Shown here in pieces: positions 1-7,119 of a DNA stretch of 9,046 nucleotides. Position 1 is the first letter of the stretch; every line of letters starts with the position of its first letter. The translations under genes were made by a program, and so were the position numbers. Origin of the DNA: Deferribacteraceae bacterium UBA1873 (GTDB taxonomy: Bacteria > Chrysiogenota > Deferribacteres > Deferribacterales > Flexistipitaceae); contig DDHP01000057.1 of NCBI GenBank assembly GCA_002338145.1, forward strand, positions 24,695-33,740, written 5' to 3'. Under the pieces are notes generated by a model that was given only the letters and a program-made list of their open reading frames with translations, searched no databases and had not been told where the DNA came from.

Positions 1-2
1 TC

Positions 3-326
3 GTTTCTCCTAAACTGATGGGAGGGCGAACTATTGCCAACAGCATCCTAAAACCGAATGTTAGCGAATTTCTTGAGCTTGCACTGTCTTATAACGAATA
101 CGATATAGATGTAGGGGAATTTAAATTGCCAGAATCTTCTTCTTTGATTAATAAGAAAATTTATGAAACTGATATCAGAAAGATTGGTATAATTATAATA
201 GCTATCAGAAATGAGGATGGTACTTTTATCTACAACCCAGGACCTAACCAGATTCTGGAAAAGGGGGATACTCTGATAGTGCTGGGAAGGAATGAAGATT
301 TTGAACGTTTACACAGGTTGTTGTAA
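3..326 (+). CDS. Potassium channel / K+ transport protein, C-terminal RCK (TrkA-C) domain, 5'-truncated
   Basis: The frame is open from the left edge and ends in TAA at 324-326. The gene begins outside the window, so the ATG at 18 is probably internal: the residues before it (VSPKL) continue a motif seen at the end of the TrkA-N nucleotide-binding domain of prokaryotic K+ channels, where 'SP...GGR.IA......PNV.EFL' is typical. The remaining ~85 residues match the TrkA-C/RCK-C fold: a short strand with LPESSSLINKKI, then IGIIIIAIRNEDG, a 'NPGP' turn and 'LEKGDTLIVLG'. In this family the domain is cytoplasmic and regulates K+ flux by ligand binding. From the C-terminus alone I cannot tell an ion-channel fusion (pore helices plus TrkA-N and TrkA-C) from a free TrkA/KtrA-type subunit; the wording of the motif favours the channel fusion. 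The next gene starts 522 bases downstream, so they are probably not co-transcribed. Confidence 0.85.
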   Translation, partial: VSPKLMGGRTIANSILKPNVSEFLELALSYNEYDIDVGEFKLPESSSLINKKIYETDIRKIGIIIIAIRNEDGTFIYNPGPNQILEKGDTLIVLGRNEDFERLHRLL

Positions 327-397
327 GATGAAATAATGATTATTTTAAATGATTCAATTCCACTGTTTTTGAGCAATATTCCTATCAAAAGGGATGA

Positions 398-421
398 AAT
401 CTCACGTTAAAACCTGAGATT
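398..421 (+). other. Hairpin downstream of the channel gene, possible weak terminator
   Basis: Arms AATCTCA (398-404) and TGAGATT (415-421) pair over 7 bp with a 10-base loop. A run of five T occurs only at 435-439, 13 bases past the stem, so this is not a canonical intrinsic terminator. It is the best stem between the channel stop and the promoter candidate at 586. Confidence 0.25.
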
Positions 422-585
422 GTCCAAAATAGCATTTTTATCAAATCATTTCTATTTCAATATTATACATACTAACTACTTGTAAAATTAATGAAAATTT
501 GGGTGGTGGCAGTAGAGTATTGCTATGCACACCCGAAGAGCTGTTCTACGCTTTACTGTAAAAATGACTTTAGGAAGGATTCCTC

Positions 586-615
586 TTGCTGATGTATTTT
601 ATAGTGTGGTATAAT
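586..615 (+). promoter_or_regulatory. Candidate sigma-70 promoter (extended -10) for the CheB-CheR-PAS operon
   Basis: A perfect TATAAT at 610-615 is preceded by TGG at 607-609, giving the extended -10 form TGnTATAAT. A poor -35 (TTGCTG, 586-591) lies 18 bases upstream. Transcription would begin near 622 and leave a leader of about 225 nt before the ATG at 849. The extended -10 can compensate for the weak -35. AT-rich DNA yields chance matches, so this is a moderate call. Confidence 0.45.
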
Positions 616-756
616 AAAGAAATAGGTAGGTGGTTACTTTACTTGAAGTGAAGATATGTATGAATATTATTTTGCAGACATTTTGCAATTTTAGCTGATG
701 AGTTGTTTTATAGATTAGAGAATCTTTATTTAATCTCATTTCTGTTTATTTCTGTT

Positions 757-817
757 GAGCCGCTTTAATATCCGAGAATTGATTCTTAGCTCGCACTAAG
801 TGCCGTAGCCCGGAAAC
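757..817 (+). promoter_or_regulatory. Possible structured 5' leader element, class not recognised
   Basis: This segment is close to half G/C, clearly richer than the rest of the leader. Three short stems can be drawn: AGAAT/ATTCT around TG, optionally enclosed by GAGC/GCTC; GCACT/AGTGC around one A; and CCG/CGG around TAGCC. It ends about 17 bases before the AAAGGG ribosome binding site. I compared it by eye with cyclic-di-GMP (GEMM), cobalamin and preQ1 elements; none fits. Confidence 0.25.
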
Positions 818-848
818 TAAATTACCAAATATAAAAGGGTTGGAAAAC

Positions 849-3713
849 ATGCAAGCATTTACAGGAAATTTCCCTATTATAGGGATAGGAGCATCTGCAG
901 GTGGATTAAAAGCTCTTGAAGAATTTTTTTCAAAAGTGCCGGATAGCCCTAATATGGCTTTCGTTGTAGTAGTTCATTTAACACCGGAACAACCGAGTTT
1001 ATTATCTGAACTGCTACAAAAAAAGACAAGTCTCAAGATTACTTTTGCAAAAGATGGAGAGTTTGTTGAAATAAACCATGTGTATATAATGCCTCCCAAG
1101 TTTGAAATTAAGCTTTATCACCGGAAAATCCAGCTACTTGAGTCTATAAACAAATCGTTAAGTTTACCCATTGACTCTTTTTTTCATTCCCTTGCTAAGG
1201 ATATACAAAAACAAGCAGTTGGTATTGTTCTTTCGGGTACCGGAACAGACGGAACTAAAGGAATAACAGAAATCAAAGCATCTGACGGCCTTGTACTTGT
1301 GCAGTCGGAAGAAACAGCAGAATTTAAAGGGATGCCCGGGAGTGCTATTCAAGCAGGTGTGGCTGATATGATTCTGCCTCCGGAAGAAATGCCACAAATA
1401 ATTGCCCAATATTTAAAAAGCAGCACTCATTTGATAAAAAAAGAAACACAGGAACAGGAAAAGAAAGCATGGCTGGATAAAGTCCTAAATATATTGAGGA
1501 ATCAAACAAGTTACGACTTTTCTCCATATAAGTCTAATACCATACAGAGGCGTATTAACCGGCGGATGGCATTAAATCAAATTAATAGTTACAAGGATTA
1601 TATTAACTATATGCGTAAAGAGAGCAATGAGATTGACGCACTTTTTAATGAACTCCTCATTGGTGTTACATCGTTTTTTCGGGATAAGGAATCCTTTGAC
1701 ACTTTAAAAACAAAAGGCTTTCCATCCGCTTTTGAATATGTGCCGGAGAATTCAAGTTTCCGTGTTTGGGTACCCGCTTGCTCCACAGGTGAAGAGGTAT
1801 ATTCCCTTGCTATCACCATTAAAGAATACCTTGAAATAACCTCCAGACAGGTCAATTTGCAGCTATTTGGGACAGATATTAACAAACATGCTATAACAAA
1901 AGCACGTGAAGGAACATTTCCTGCCAACATTGCTGCTGATGTAGGTAAAAAACGCCTGGAGAAATATTTTATAAAAGAAGGAAATTATTTTCGTATTAAT
2001 GATGAAATCAGAAACCTGGTAGTCTTTTCAGTTCAAAACGTATTAAAGGATCCTCCGTTTTCCCGGCTGAATATGATATCATGCCGAAATTTGCTGATTT
2101 ATCTGAATCCGGAAACACAAAAAAAATTAATTCCGCTTTTTCACTATATTTTAAAACCTTCGGGGTTGCTGATGCTTGGCTCATCAGAAACAACGGGGGA
2201 GTTTTCCTATCTTTTTGAATCTCTGGATCAGAAATGGAAAATATTCCGGAGAAAAGAAGTCCCGGATACTGTAAGAGATAAAGTTAATTTCCCCAGCGAA
2301 TCAACGTTTCATGAACAAAAAGAGCAACAAGTATCCGAATCAAGCAGGCATAATAAAGAAAATTTTGCACATATAACAAAAGAAGCCATTCTGAAACAGT
2401 TTGCACCAAAAGGAATTTTGGTAGATGCAGAAGGGAATATATTGCATATTGAAGGTCGTTTGGGGAAATTTCTGGAACAACCGAACGGCCCCCCCACAAA
2501 CAACATTCTGGATCAGGCAAAAGAAGGGCTGTATATTGAGCTTGCAGCAGCTTTACGAAAAGCCAAAAACAATGACGAGTTAGTTTCACGACAGAATATA
2601 CATATAAAAAACAACAACGAAACATTGGTAATAAATCTTTATGTTTCTCCGCAAATGAAACACGACGATCAACAAAAGTGCTATTTAATAGTATTCGAAG
2701 AGATTGATGAACCTGAAATAAATACGCGTGACAAATCTGCAACTTTTGATTCATCCAAAATGGAAGAATTGGAAAGGGAACTACAGATAAACCGCGAGAA
2801 TCACAAAATTACGGTTGAAGAACTTAAGTCAGCCAATGAAGAGCTGCAATCCTCCAATGAGGAGCTACAGTCCACTAATGAAGAACTTGAATCCTCCAAA
2901 GAAGAACTTCAGTCCTTTAATGAAGAATTGCAAACTGTTAATGCCGAGTTACAGAGCAAGGTTGAAGAACTTTCTACATCCCGGGATGATATGTATAATC
3001 TTTTGAATAGCCGGGAAATAGCCACAATATTTGTGGATAATAATATACTTATCCGAAGGTTTACAGATGAAGCCACAAAGATTATCAATCTTATAAATTC
3101 AGATCTTGACCGCCCTTTGGAACATATTCTGACTAATCTCACGTATAAAAATCTGAAAGAAGATATACTGGATGTCCTTATCAAACTGGTACCTAAGGAA
3201 CGTGAAGTACAAACAAAGGATGGGCAATGGTATAGTATGCGTATAATGCCATACCGTACCACTGATAACCGTATTGAAGGTGCAGTGTTAACCTTTGTCA
3301 GTATTAATGAACAGAAAGAGACACAAAAAAAACTTGAAGAACTTGTGGATGAAAAGGAAAAAATACTCGAGCTTGCAAAAAAAGTATTTGATATGAATAA
3401 TAAAGCACTTGTTGTTCTTGATAATAACAGTACTATTGTATTAGCCAACAAAGCTTTTTCAAACTTAACAGGTTTAAAACAAAATGAGATTAATGGCAAA
3501 AATATATTAGATTTTATGCCGAATTTTATCAGTGGAATTGACCTTAAAACCCATTTGAAAAATTCTTTGGAACAAAGCGAAAATTTCACCACCGATGCAT
3601 TTGAAATAGAAAAGACGAACGGTAAAGAAAAATACAGGGTTTGCGGTCAAATTATCCAAAAGAATAAGTCTACACCATACAAAATTCTACTAAGCTTTAA
3701 TCCTGATGTATAA
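849..3713 (+). CDS. CheB-CheR-PAS hybrid: methylesterase / methyltransferase sensor protein
   Basis: 954 residues from ATG 849. This start is preferred because AAAGGG (834-839) lies 9 bases upstream; a TTG at 840 would add three residues but sits directly against that site. Domain order: CheB methylesterase (~7-190) with nucleophile Ser16 in GASAGG, His43 in VVVHL and Asp134 in GTGTDG, all catalytic positions present and no receiver domain; CheR N-terminal helices (~205-260); CheR SAM-dependent methyltransferase (~265-465) with VPACSTGEEVYSLA, FGTDI and NLLIYL; a PAS-like domain (~508-617); a heptad coiled coil (~640-710); a PAS_10-type domain beginning LLNSREIATIF (~715-822); and a final PAS (~846-950). 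It is cytoplasmic, with no membrane segment or signal peptide. In related hybrids a histidine kinase often continues the chain; here the protein stops after the last PAS and a separate kinase gene follows 32 bases later. The actual substrate of the CheB/CheR parts is unknown; no chemoreceptor gene is nearby. Confidence 0.93.
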   Translation: MQAFTGNFPIIGIGASAGGLKALEEFFSKVPDSPNMAFVVVVHLTPEQPSLLSELLQKKTSLKITFAKDGEFVEINHVYIMPPKFEIKLYHRKIQLLESINKSLSLPIDSFFHSLAKDIQKQAVGIVLSGTGTDGTKGITEIKASDGLVLVQSEETAEFKGMPGSAIQAGVADMILPPEEMPQIIAQYLKSSTHLIKKETQEQEKKAWLDKVLNILRNQTSYDFSPYKSNTIQRRINRRMALNQINSYKDYINYMRKESNEIDALFNELLIGVTSFFRDKESFDTLKTKGFPSAFEYVPENSSFRVWVPACSTGEEVYSLAITIKEYLEITSRQVNLQLFGTDINKHAITKAREGTFPANIAADVGKKRLEKYFIKEGNYFRINDEIRNLVVFSVQNVLKDPPFSRLNMISCRNLLIYLNPETQKKLIPLFHYILKPSGLLMLGSSETTGEFSYLFESLDQKWKIFRRKEVPDTVRDKVNFPSESTFHEQKEQQVSESSRHNKENFAHITKEAILKQFAPKGILVDAEGNILHIEGRLGKFLEQPNGPPTNNILDQAKEGLYIELAAALRKAKNNDELVSRQNIHIKNNNETLVINLYVSPQMKHDDQQKCYLIVFEEIDEPEINTRDKSATFDSSKMEELERELQINRENHKITVEELKSANEELQSSNEELQSTNEELESSKEELQSFNEELQTVNAELQSKVEELSTSRDDMYNLLNSREIATIFVDNNILIRRFTDEATKIINLINSDLDRPLEHILTNLTYKNLKEDILDVLIKLVPKEREVQTKDGQWYSMRIMPYRTTDNRIEGAVLTFVSINEQKETQKKLEELVDEKEKILELAKKVFDMNNKALVVLDNNSTIVLANKAFSNLTGLKQNEINGKNILDFMPNFISGIDLKTHLKNSLEQSENFTTDAFEIEKTNGKEKYRVCGQIIQKNKSTPYKILLSFNPDV
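2823..2969 (+). repeat. Seven heptad repeats (LQSxNEE) coding for a coiled coil
   Basis: Within the CheB-CheR-PAS gene, seven consecutive 7-residue units of the form L-Q-S-x-N-E-E are encoded, each starting with Leu at the same heptad position. The DNA copies differ (GAAGAGCTGCAA, GAGGAGCTACAG, GAAGAACTTCAG), so the conservation is at protein level. This helical stalk between the enzymatic and PAS parts is characteristic of CheB-CheR-PAS hybrids and probably dimerises and transmits signal. Confidence 0.85.
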
Positions 3714-3745
3714 ACAAATGGGTAAAGCCAAGAGGAGAGACAATT

Positions 3746-5005
3746 ATGGAGAATAAAGATTCTCAAAAAAGTAAATATCACAAACTCAGAAAACAGGCAG
3801 AAGACTTATTACAGAAAGAGCCACAGTCCGCAAACATTCCATCCGATGTTTTTGACCTTGTCCATGAGCTGAAAATTCACCAAATTGAACTTGAACACCA
3901 AAATGATGAGTTAAATCGCGCGCAGAAAGAACTTACCCATTTATACCATGAATATGAAAATTTATATGAATCTGCACCCTGTGGATATATAACGTTGGAT
4001 TCCAGGAGTAAGATATCCCGAGTTAACTATACGACGGAAGAGATAATGGGAACAACAAAAACCCGTATGCGGGGAAAACTGTTTTCGGATTTTCTCCCTG
4101 ATAAGCGGAAAGAAAGCTTTTTTGAAGTACAGCGCAAAGCAGCCCAATCCGGAGAGAAACGGAGTATTGAGCTACCATTAAACAACAACCCGCCTTTGTG
4201 GGTACAGTTAGATATTTCGGTTGATAGGAATTCAAAACAGGAGGTAAATCAGTGGAAATTGGTCTTAATCGACATCACAAAACGAAAAGAAATCGAATTT
4301 GAACTGCAAAATGCAAATGCTACAAAAGATAAATTATTTAATATTCTAGCTCATGATCTCAAAGCTCCGTTTAACGGTATCTTAGGGTTTACAGAATTGT
4401 TATTGTTAAACATAAACAGTTATGACAAAGAAAAAATTATGGAATATGCTAATGTTATTAACAAGTCTACACATGAAGCATTCAATTTGCTGAATAATCT
4501 GTTGGATTGGGCTCGGGCACAAACCGGCAGAATCAGTTTTAATCCAAGCCATATAGGTGTTAAAAATATTATTAAAGAGATAATGACACAAATGACGGGA
4601 GCAGCAAAGAACAAAATAATTTATATGAATTATGAACTCCCAGAGGATTTTACTGTTTTTGCAGACGAAGATATGCTGCGAACAATTTTGCGTAACCTTG
4701 TTAGCAATGCTATCAAATATACAAAAGAGAACGGAGAAATTAACATTACAGCAGAGCGAAACAATAGTGAGACCCGGTTTGCAGTAAGTGATACAGGCAT
4801 TGGAATGTCAGGGGAATATGCACGCAACCTGTTCAAATTTGGCAGATATTCCAGTTTGGATGGAACTGCAAAAGAGAAGGGGACAGGCTTGGGGCTGTTG
4901 CTTTGCAAAGAATTCGTAAATAGACATAACGGTTCGATTTGGGCGGAAAGCAGTGAAGAGGAGGGTAGTACTTTTACTTTTACAGTCCCGAATGAGCCCA
5001 AATAA
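3746..5005 (+). CDS. PAS-domain sensor histidine kinase, soluble
   Basis: 419 residues; ATG 3746 is preceded by AGGAGA (3733-3738) at 7 bases. An N-terminal helical segment with the 'HELKIHQIELEHQN' motif (~35-70) runs into a PAS domain (~72-182). The dimerisation/phosphoacceptor domain (~190-262) carries the H-box LAHDLKAPFNGI with His203. The ATPase domain (~300-417) has the N-box LRNLVSNAIKYT (Asn321), G1 box DTGIGM (Asp349), F-box-like LFKFGR and G2 box GTGLGL. All kinase boxes are intact, so activity is expected. There are no transmembrane helices and no receiver domain, and no separate response-regulator gene lies in the window, so the phosphotransfer partner is elsewhere. The 32-base gap from the CheB-CheR-PAS gene implies an operon and very likely a shared signalling role, equivalent to the fused CheB-CheR-PAS-kinase proteins of other bacteria. 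Confidence 0.94.
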   Translation: MENKDSQKSKYHKLRKQAEDLLQKEPQSANIPSDVFDLVHELKIHQIELEHQNDELNRAQKELTHLYHEYENLYESAPCGYITLDSRSKISRVNYTTEEIMGTTKTRMRGKLFSDFLPDKRKESFFEVQRKAAQSGEKRSIELPLNNNPPLWVQLDISVDRNSKQEVNQWKLVLIDITKRKEIEFELQNANATKDKLFNILAHDLKAPFNGILGFTELLLLNINSYDKEKIMEYANVINKSTHEAFNLLNNLLDWARAQTGRISFNPSHIGVKNIIKEIMTQMTGAAKNKIIYMNYELPEDFTVFADEDMLRTILRNLVSNAIKYTKENGEINITAERNNSETRFAVSDTGIGMSGEYARNLFKFGRYSSLDGTAKEKGTGLGLLLCKEFVNRHNGSIWAESSEEEGSTFTFTVPNEPK

Positions 5006-5066
5006 CAATTATATCTTTAAATTATTCTGCGGTATGCTTCTCTTAGTGTTTGGTTTCCAAAGGAAC

Positions 5067-5089
5067 AGGGGTCTAATAAATCCCCTTTT
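5067..5089 (+). terminator. Possible intrinsic terminator after the kinase gene
   Basis: Arms AGGGG (5067-5071) and CCCCT (5082-5086) with a 10-base loop are followed by TTTATATT. It lies 62 bases past the kinase stop. The stem is short (5 bp, four G-C pairs) and the T tract is brief, so termination efficiency is uncertain, but position and orientation fit the end of the two-gene operon. Confidence 0.4.
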
Positions 5090-5191
5090 ATATTATTGCT
5101 GGCATCACCCCATTTTTTTGCAGGCTTATGCTACGAGTAAACTCTTTTTTCTTTTGATTGCAGGGATACCGTAAACAATTTTTCTTACTTT

Positions 5192-5211
5192 CTTAATATA
5201 CCTTAATATAC
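5192..5211 (+). repeat. Tandem 10-bp repeat (CTTAATATAC x2)
   Basis: Two exact, immediately adjacent copies of CTTAATATAC at 5192-5201 and 5202-5211. The 10-bp period places them on the same DNA face, as in tandem operator half-sites. They lie just upstream of the -35 candidate of the LuxR-type regulator (centre about 75 bases before the expected transcription start). Confidence 0.6.
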
Positions 5212-5243
5212 GATGACATTTATTTGCAACAATAAAGTATGAC

Positions 5244-5271
5244 TTGATAAATAAGATTTAGTTGATATAAT
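5244..5271 (+). promoter_or_regulatory. Strong sigma-70-type promoter candidate for the PAS-LuxR gene
   Basis: TTGATA (5244-5249) and TATAAT (5266-5271) are separated by 16 bases, and TGA at 5263-5265 makes an extended -10. Transcription would start near 5278, giving a leader of about 50 nt with the ribosome binding site AGAGGA at 5315-5320. This is the best promoter match in the window. Confidence 0.65.
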
Positions 5272-5297
5272 TTAATTAATAAGGTTTAATTGCTATA
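5250..5297 (+). repeat. Imperfect 20-bp direct repeat spanning promoter spacer and start region
   Basis: Copies at 5250-5269 and 5278-5297 share 17 of 20 bases (consensus AATAAGrTTTArTTGmTATA) and are offset by 28 bases. The first covers the spacer and part of the -10, the second begins at the predicted transcription start. It may be a pair of operator sites or a local duplication; the AT-rich setting raises the chance of coincidence. Confidence 0.5.
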
Positions 5298-5330
5298 TTT
5301 TATTTGAGCAAAACAGAGGATTAATTTCTT

Positions 5331-7001
5331 ATGTTAAAAGAAATGTTGGATGAAGTTTTTAGTGACTTTGATGCACTTGGTCAAAGAGCGGGCGAATTAT
5401 CACGAGGCGCCAGTTTTTTTCAGTTCACAACGGCTCGAGTTGAGGATGCTTATAAAACATTTGATGCTTTGTATGATGTTGTACGAAACTGTTTAGATAA
5501 TCCTGATAGTTTAAGTTATATAGAGATTGTGGAAAATAAGCCGGAATTGCTCTCACCGATTATAAATATTGCCAGAAGGCATCACTACAGAGGTGTTACT
5601 CTGGATTTTTTCATGTCATGCTGGAAAGTGATTATCCATGCTATAGAGGAAAAGGTTAATAGCTTAACAGGTTATGATGCAGAGGATGTGCATTATTTAC
5701 AATCTGTAATCAGAAAAACGTATGATGCCTGCGAAACATTATTTTTAAAAGAATGGATGGAAACACAGGTTGATATTCTGCAGGATGAACTTATGAAGTC
5801 AAACCGCGAAATGACTCTGTCAAAAAATAAATATCAAAATATATTTGATGGAGTCAGTGATTTGATTATTGTTACAGACAGCAATGGTAATATTGTTGAA
5901 CTTAACACAGCTGCAAAAAAGTATTTTGAAAAATATTTGAATCAGGAGAATTTGTGTGTTTGTGATCTGTTGGGTACTGACTGTGATTCTCTTTTTGTTT
6001 CTTTTTGGGGTCTGTCGGATGATGATGAAAAATATATAACATTAAACAGGAATGATCATTTTCTGATGAAAGTATTTTCTTTGGACAAAGTTGCTCAGAA
6101 TTATAAAGGTTACATAGTGATGCTCAATGATGTAACCGGCGTTGTAATTAGAAATCAGATGCTGAAAAATGAAGTAAATAAAAAAACCTCGGAGCTCAGA
6201 AAATCGAAAAAGTTTTTCCAGTCTATTTTTTCATCGACGAATGCAGGTATATTTATTTTTGATTCAGATTTTAAGGTTTATACACAAAATAGAACGGCTG
6301 AGAATATCGTTGGTATGGATGCTCAGCATTTGAATAATTTGGGTGTTAATAGTTATCTGATTATTGAAGATGGCTCTGGTGTTACGAATGTGATGAAAAA
6401 TTTGGAATCAAACAGTACATGGTCTGGGGAGCTAAGATTAAACACATGTAATAATACTATATATATTTTAGCAACTATTAATGCGATGGATGTTGAGGAT
6501 GAAAAGTTTTACTCTCTCATATTTATAGATATTTCTGAAATTAAAAATCTTGAATACCAGCTTGTCAGTGAAAAAAGGATGGTCGAAGAAAAGAACATCG
6601 CACTGAGAAATGTTATACAGGCAATGATGGATGAGAATGAGAAAAATATTAAGGAATTGTGTAAGTATGCGTCTTTTCAATTGGAGTCTATGCTTGATGA
6701 GATAACAACAGAAAGCAGATATGAAGTCCGAAAAGAGCTTAAATCTAATATTTTGCTGAAGATGAGATCTTTCAAGGATGAATTCCATGAGAGCGAACAG
6801 AGCGATGAATTTGCCAGCCTTACTCATTCTGAGAGTATTGTTTGCAATTATATAAAGGAAGGATATTCCAGTAAAGAAATTGCTGAAAAACTGAATGTAT
6901 CTATTGATACGATCCAGACCCACCGAAAAAATATTCGCAAAAAATTTGGCATAACGGATAAAAGTATAAATTTGTATTCCTATGTAAAATGTAATTACTA
7001 A
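5331..7001 (+). CDS. PAS-PAS-LuxR one-component transcriptional regulator with helical N-terminal sensor
   Basis: 556 residues; ATG 5331 follows AGAGGA (5315-5320) at 10 bases. Residues ~1-150 are all-helical with no membrane segment and include RRHHYRG (82-88) and FFMSCWKVI; the pattern recalls RsbR-type N-terminal sensor domains, but this is a guess. PAS 1 (~164-270) begins YQNIFDGVSDLIIVTD and contains Cys209, Cys211 and Cys218. PAS 2 (~294-405) begins FFQSIFSSTNAGIFIFD and ends FIDISEIKN. A coiled linker (~405-485) leads to a LuxR/GerE-type helix-turn-helix (~493-556) with LTHSESIVCNYI, GYSSKEIAEKLNVS and the recognition helix IDTIQTHRKNIRKKFGI. No receiver or kinase domain is present, so signal input is presumably through the N-terminal and PAS domains. 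It ends 118 bases before the outer-membrane barrel gene in the same orientation, making that operon its most likely target (inference). A tandem repeat and promoter repeats upstream could allow autoregulation. Confidence 0.92.
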   Translation: MLKEMLDEVFSDFDALGQRAGELSRGASFFQFTTARVEDAYKTFDALYDVVRNCLDNPDSLSYIEIVENKPELLSPIINIARRHHYRGVTLDFFMSCWKVIIHAIEEKVNSLTGYDAEDVHYLQSVIRKTYDACETLFLKEWMETQVDILQDELMKSNREMTLSKNKYQNIFDGVSDLIIVTDSNGNIVELNTAAKKYFEKYLNQENLCVCDLLGTDCDSLFVSFWGLSDDDEKYITLNRNDHFLMKVFSLDKVAQNYKGYIVMLNDVTGVVIRNQMLKNEVNKKTSELRKSKKFFQSIFSSTNAGIFIFDSDFKVYTQNRTAENIVGMDAQHLNNLGVNSYLIIEDGSGVTNVMKNLESNSTWSGELRLNTCNNTIYILATINAMDVEDEKFYSLIFIDISEIKNLEYQLVSEKRMVEEKNIALRNVIQAMMDENEKNIKELCKYASFQLESMLDEITTESRYEVRKELKSNILLKMRSFKDEFHESEQSDEFASLTHSESIVCNYIKEGYSSKEIAEKLNVSIDTIQTHRKNIRKKFGITDKSINLYSYVKCNY

Positions 7002-7119
7002 TTCGAAAATACCCATTTTTTCACCATTATATCCCCAAAACTTCCCAGCTTACATTTGCAAATAATTCTTTATAGTAAGAGTGTAGGATTTTTTTTATTA
7101 AATCTGTAAAGGAGGTTTT

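Larger units (their letters stand above)
327..848. other. Long non-coding intergenic stretch
   Basis: About 520 bases without a supportable gene. It holds an AT-only palindrome right after the channel stop (331-345, AAATAAT-G-ATTATTT), a 7-bp hairpin at 398-421, an extended -10 promoter candidate at 586-615 and a more GC-rich segment with short stems at 757-817. Short open frames at 491-592, 525-614 and 656-694 lack a good ribosome binding site and resemble nothing I know. Confidence 0.7.
5006..5330. other. Intergenic region between kinase and LuxR-type regulator
   Basis: 325 bases, very AT-rich in the second half. It contains a terminator-like hairpin (5067-5089), a tandem 10-bp repeat (5192-5211), a strong promoter candidate (5244-5271) and an imperfect 20-bp direct repeat over the promoter and start region (5250-5297). 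An open frame running out of the kinase 3' end to 5174 is hydrophobic but has no ribosome binding site and starts inside the kinase gene; I do not call it. Confidence 0.7.

Noticed and set aside
491..614. Two small overlapping frames (491-592, Cys-rich; 525-614) in the long intergenic region
   Set aside because: Neither start has a Shine-Dalgarno sequence and I recognise neither product. A remnant of a decayed gene is possible but cannot be shown here.
656..694. Twelve-codon frame in the leader of the CheB-CheR-PAS gene (possible leader peptide)
   Set aside because: It lacks a convincing ribosome binding site or regulatory codon run and can arise by chance in a leader of this length.
757..817. 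Cyclic-di-GMP (GEMM) riboswitch because of the 'GTAGCCCGG' string
   Set aside because: The upstream half of the motif (GCAAACC and GACGCAAAGCC elements) is absent, so the match is limited to a few bases.
2909..3592. Long reverse-strand open frame (227 codons) opposite the CheB-CheR-PAS gene
   Set aside because: It lies wholly inside a well-supported gene, its product is Ser/Phe/Leu-rich and low in complexity, it has no recognisable motif, and it mirrors the coiled-coil and PAS codons of the real frame.
4953..5174. Hydrophobic + strand frame overlapping the kinase 3' end
   Set aside because: It starts inside the kinase gene without a ribosome binding site and crosses the terminator-like hairpin; its hydrophobicity reflects T-rich DNA.
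6468..7016. Reverse-strand open frame (182 codons) opposite the LuxR-type regulator
   Set aside because: It overlaps the PAS 2 and HTH codons of a clear gene, is Ile/Phe-rich as expected from the complement of AT-rich coding DNA, and shows no family motif.
7005..7022. AT-only hairpin just after the regulator stop as a terminator
   Set aside because: Only five A-T pairs (AAAAT/ATTTT) with a 4-base loop; too unstable to support.
7065..7096. Hairpin ATTCTT/AAGAGT followed by eight T, between the regulator and the barrel gene
   Set aside because: The stem is six pairs including one G-U and is separated from the T run by six bases, so it is a poor terminator. A promoter for the barrel operon is expected here, but no good -35/-10 pair could be picked (TTACAT-N15-TATAGT is weak).
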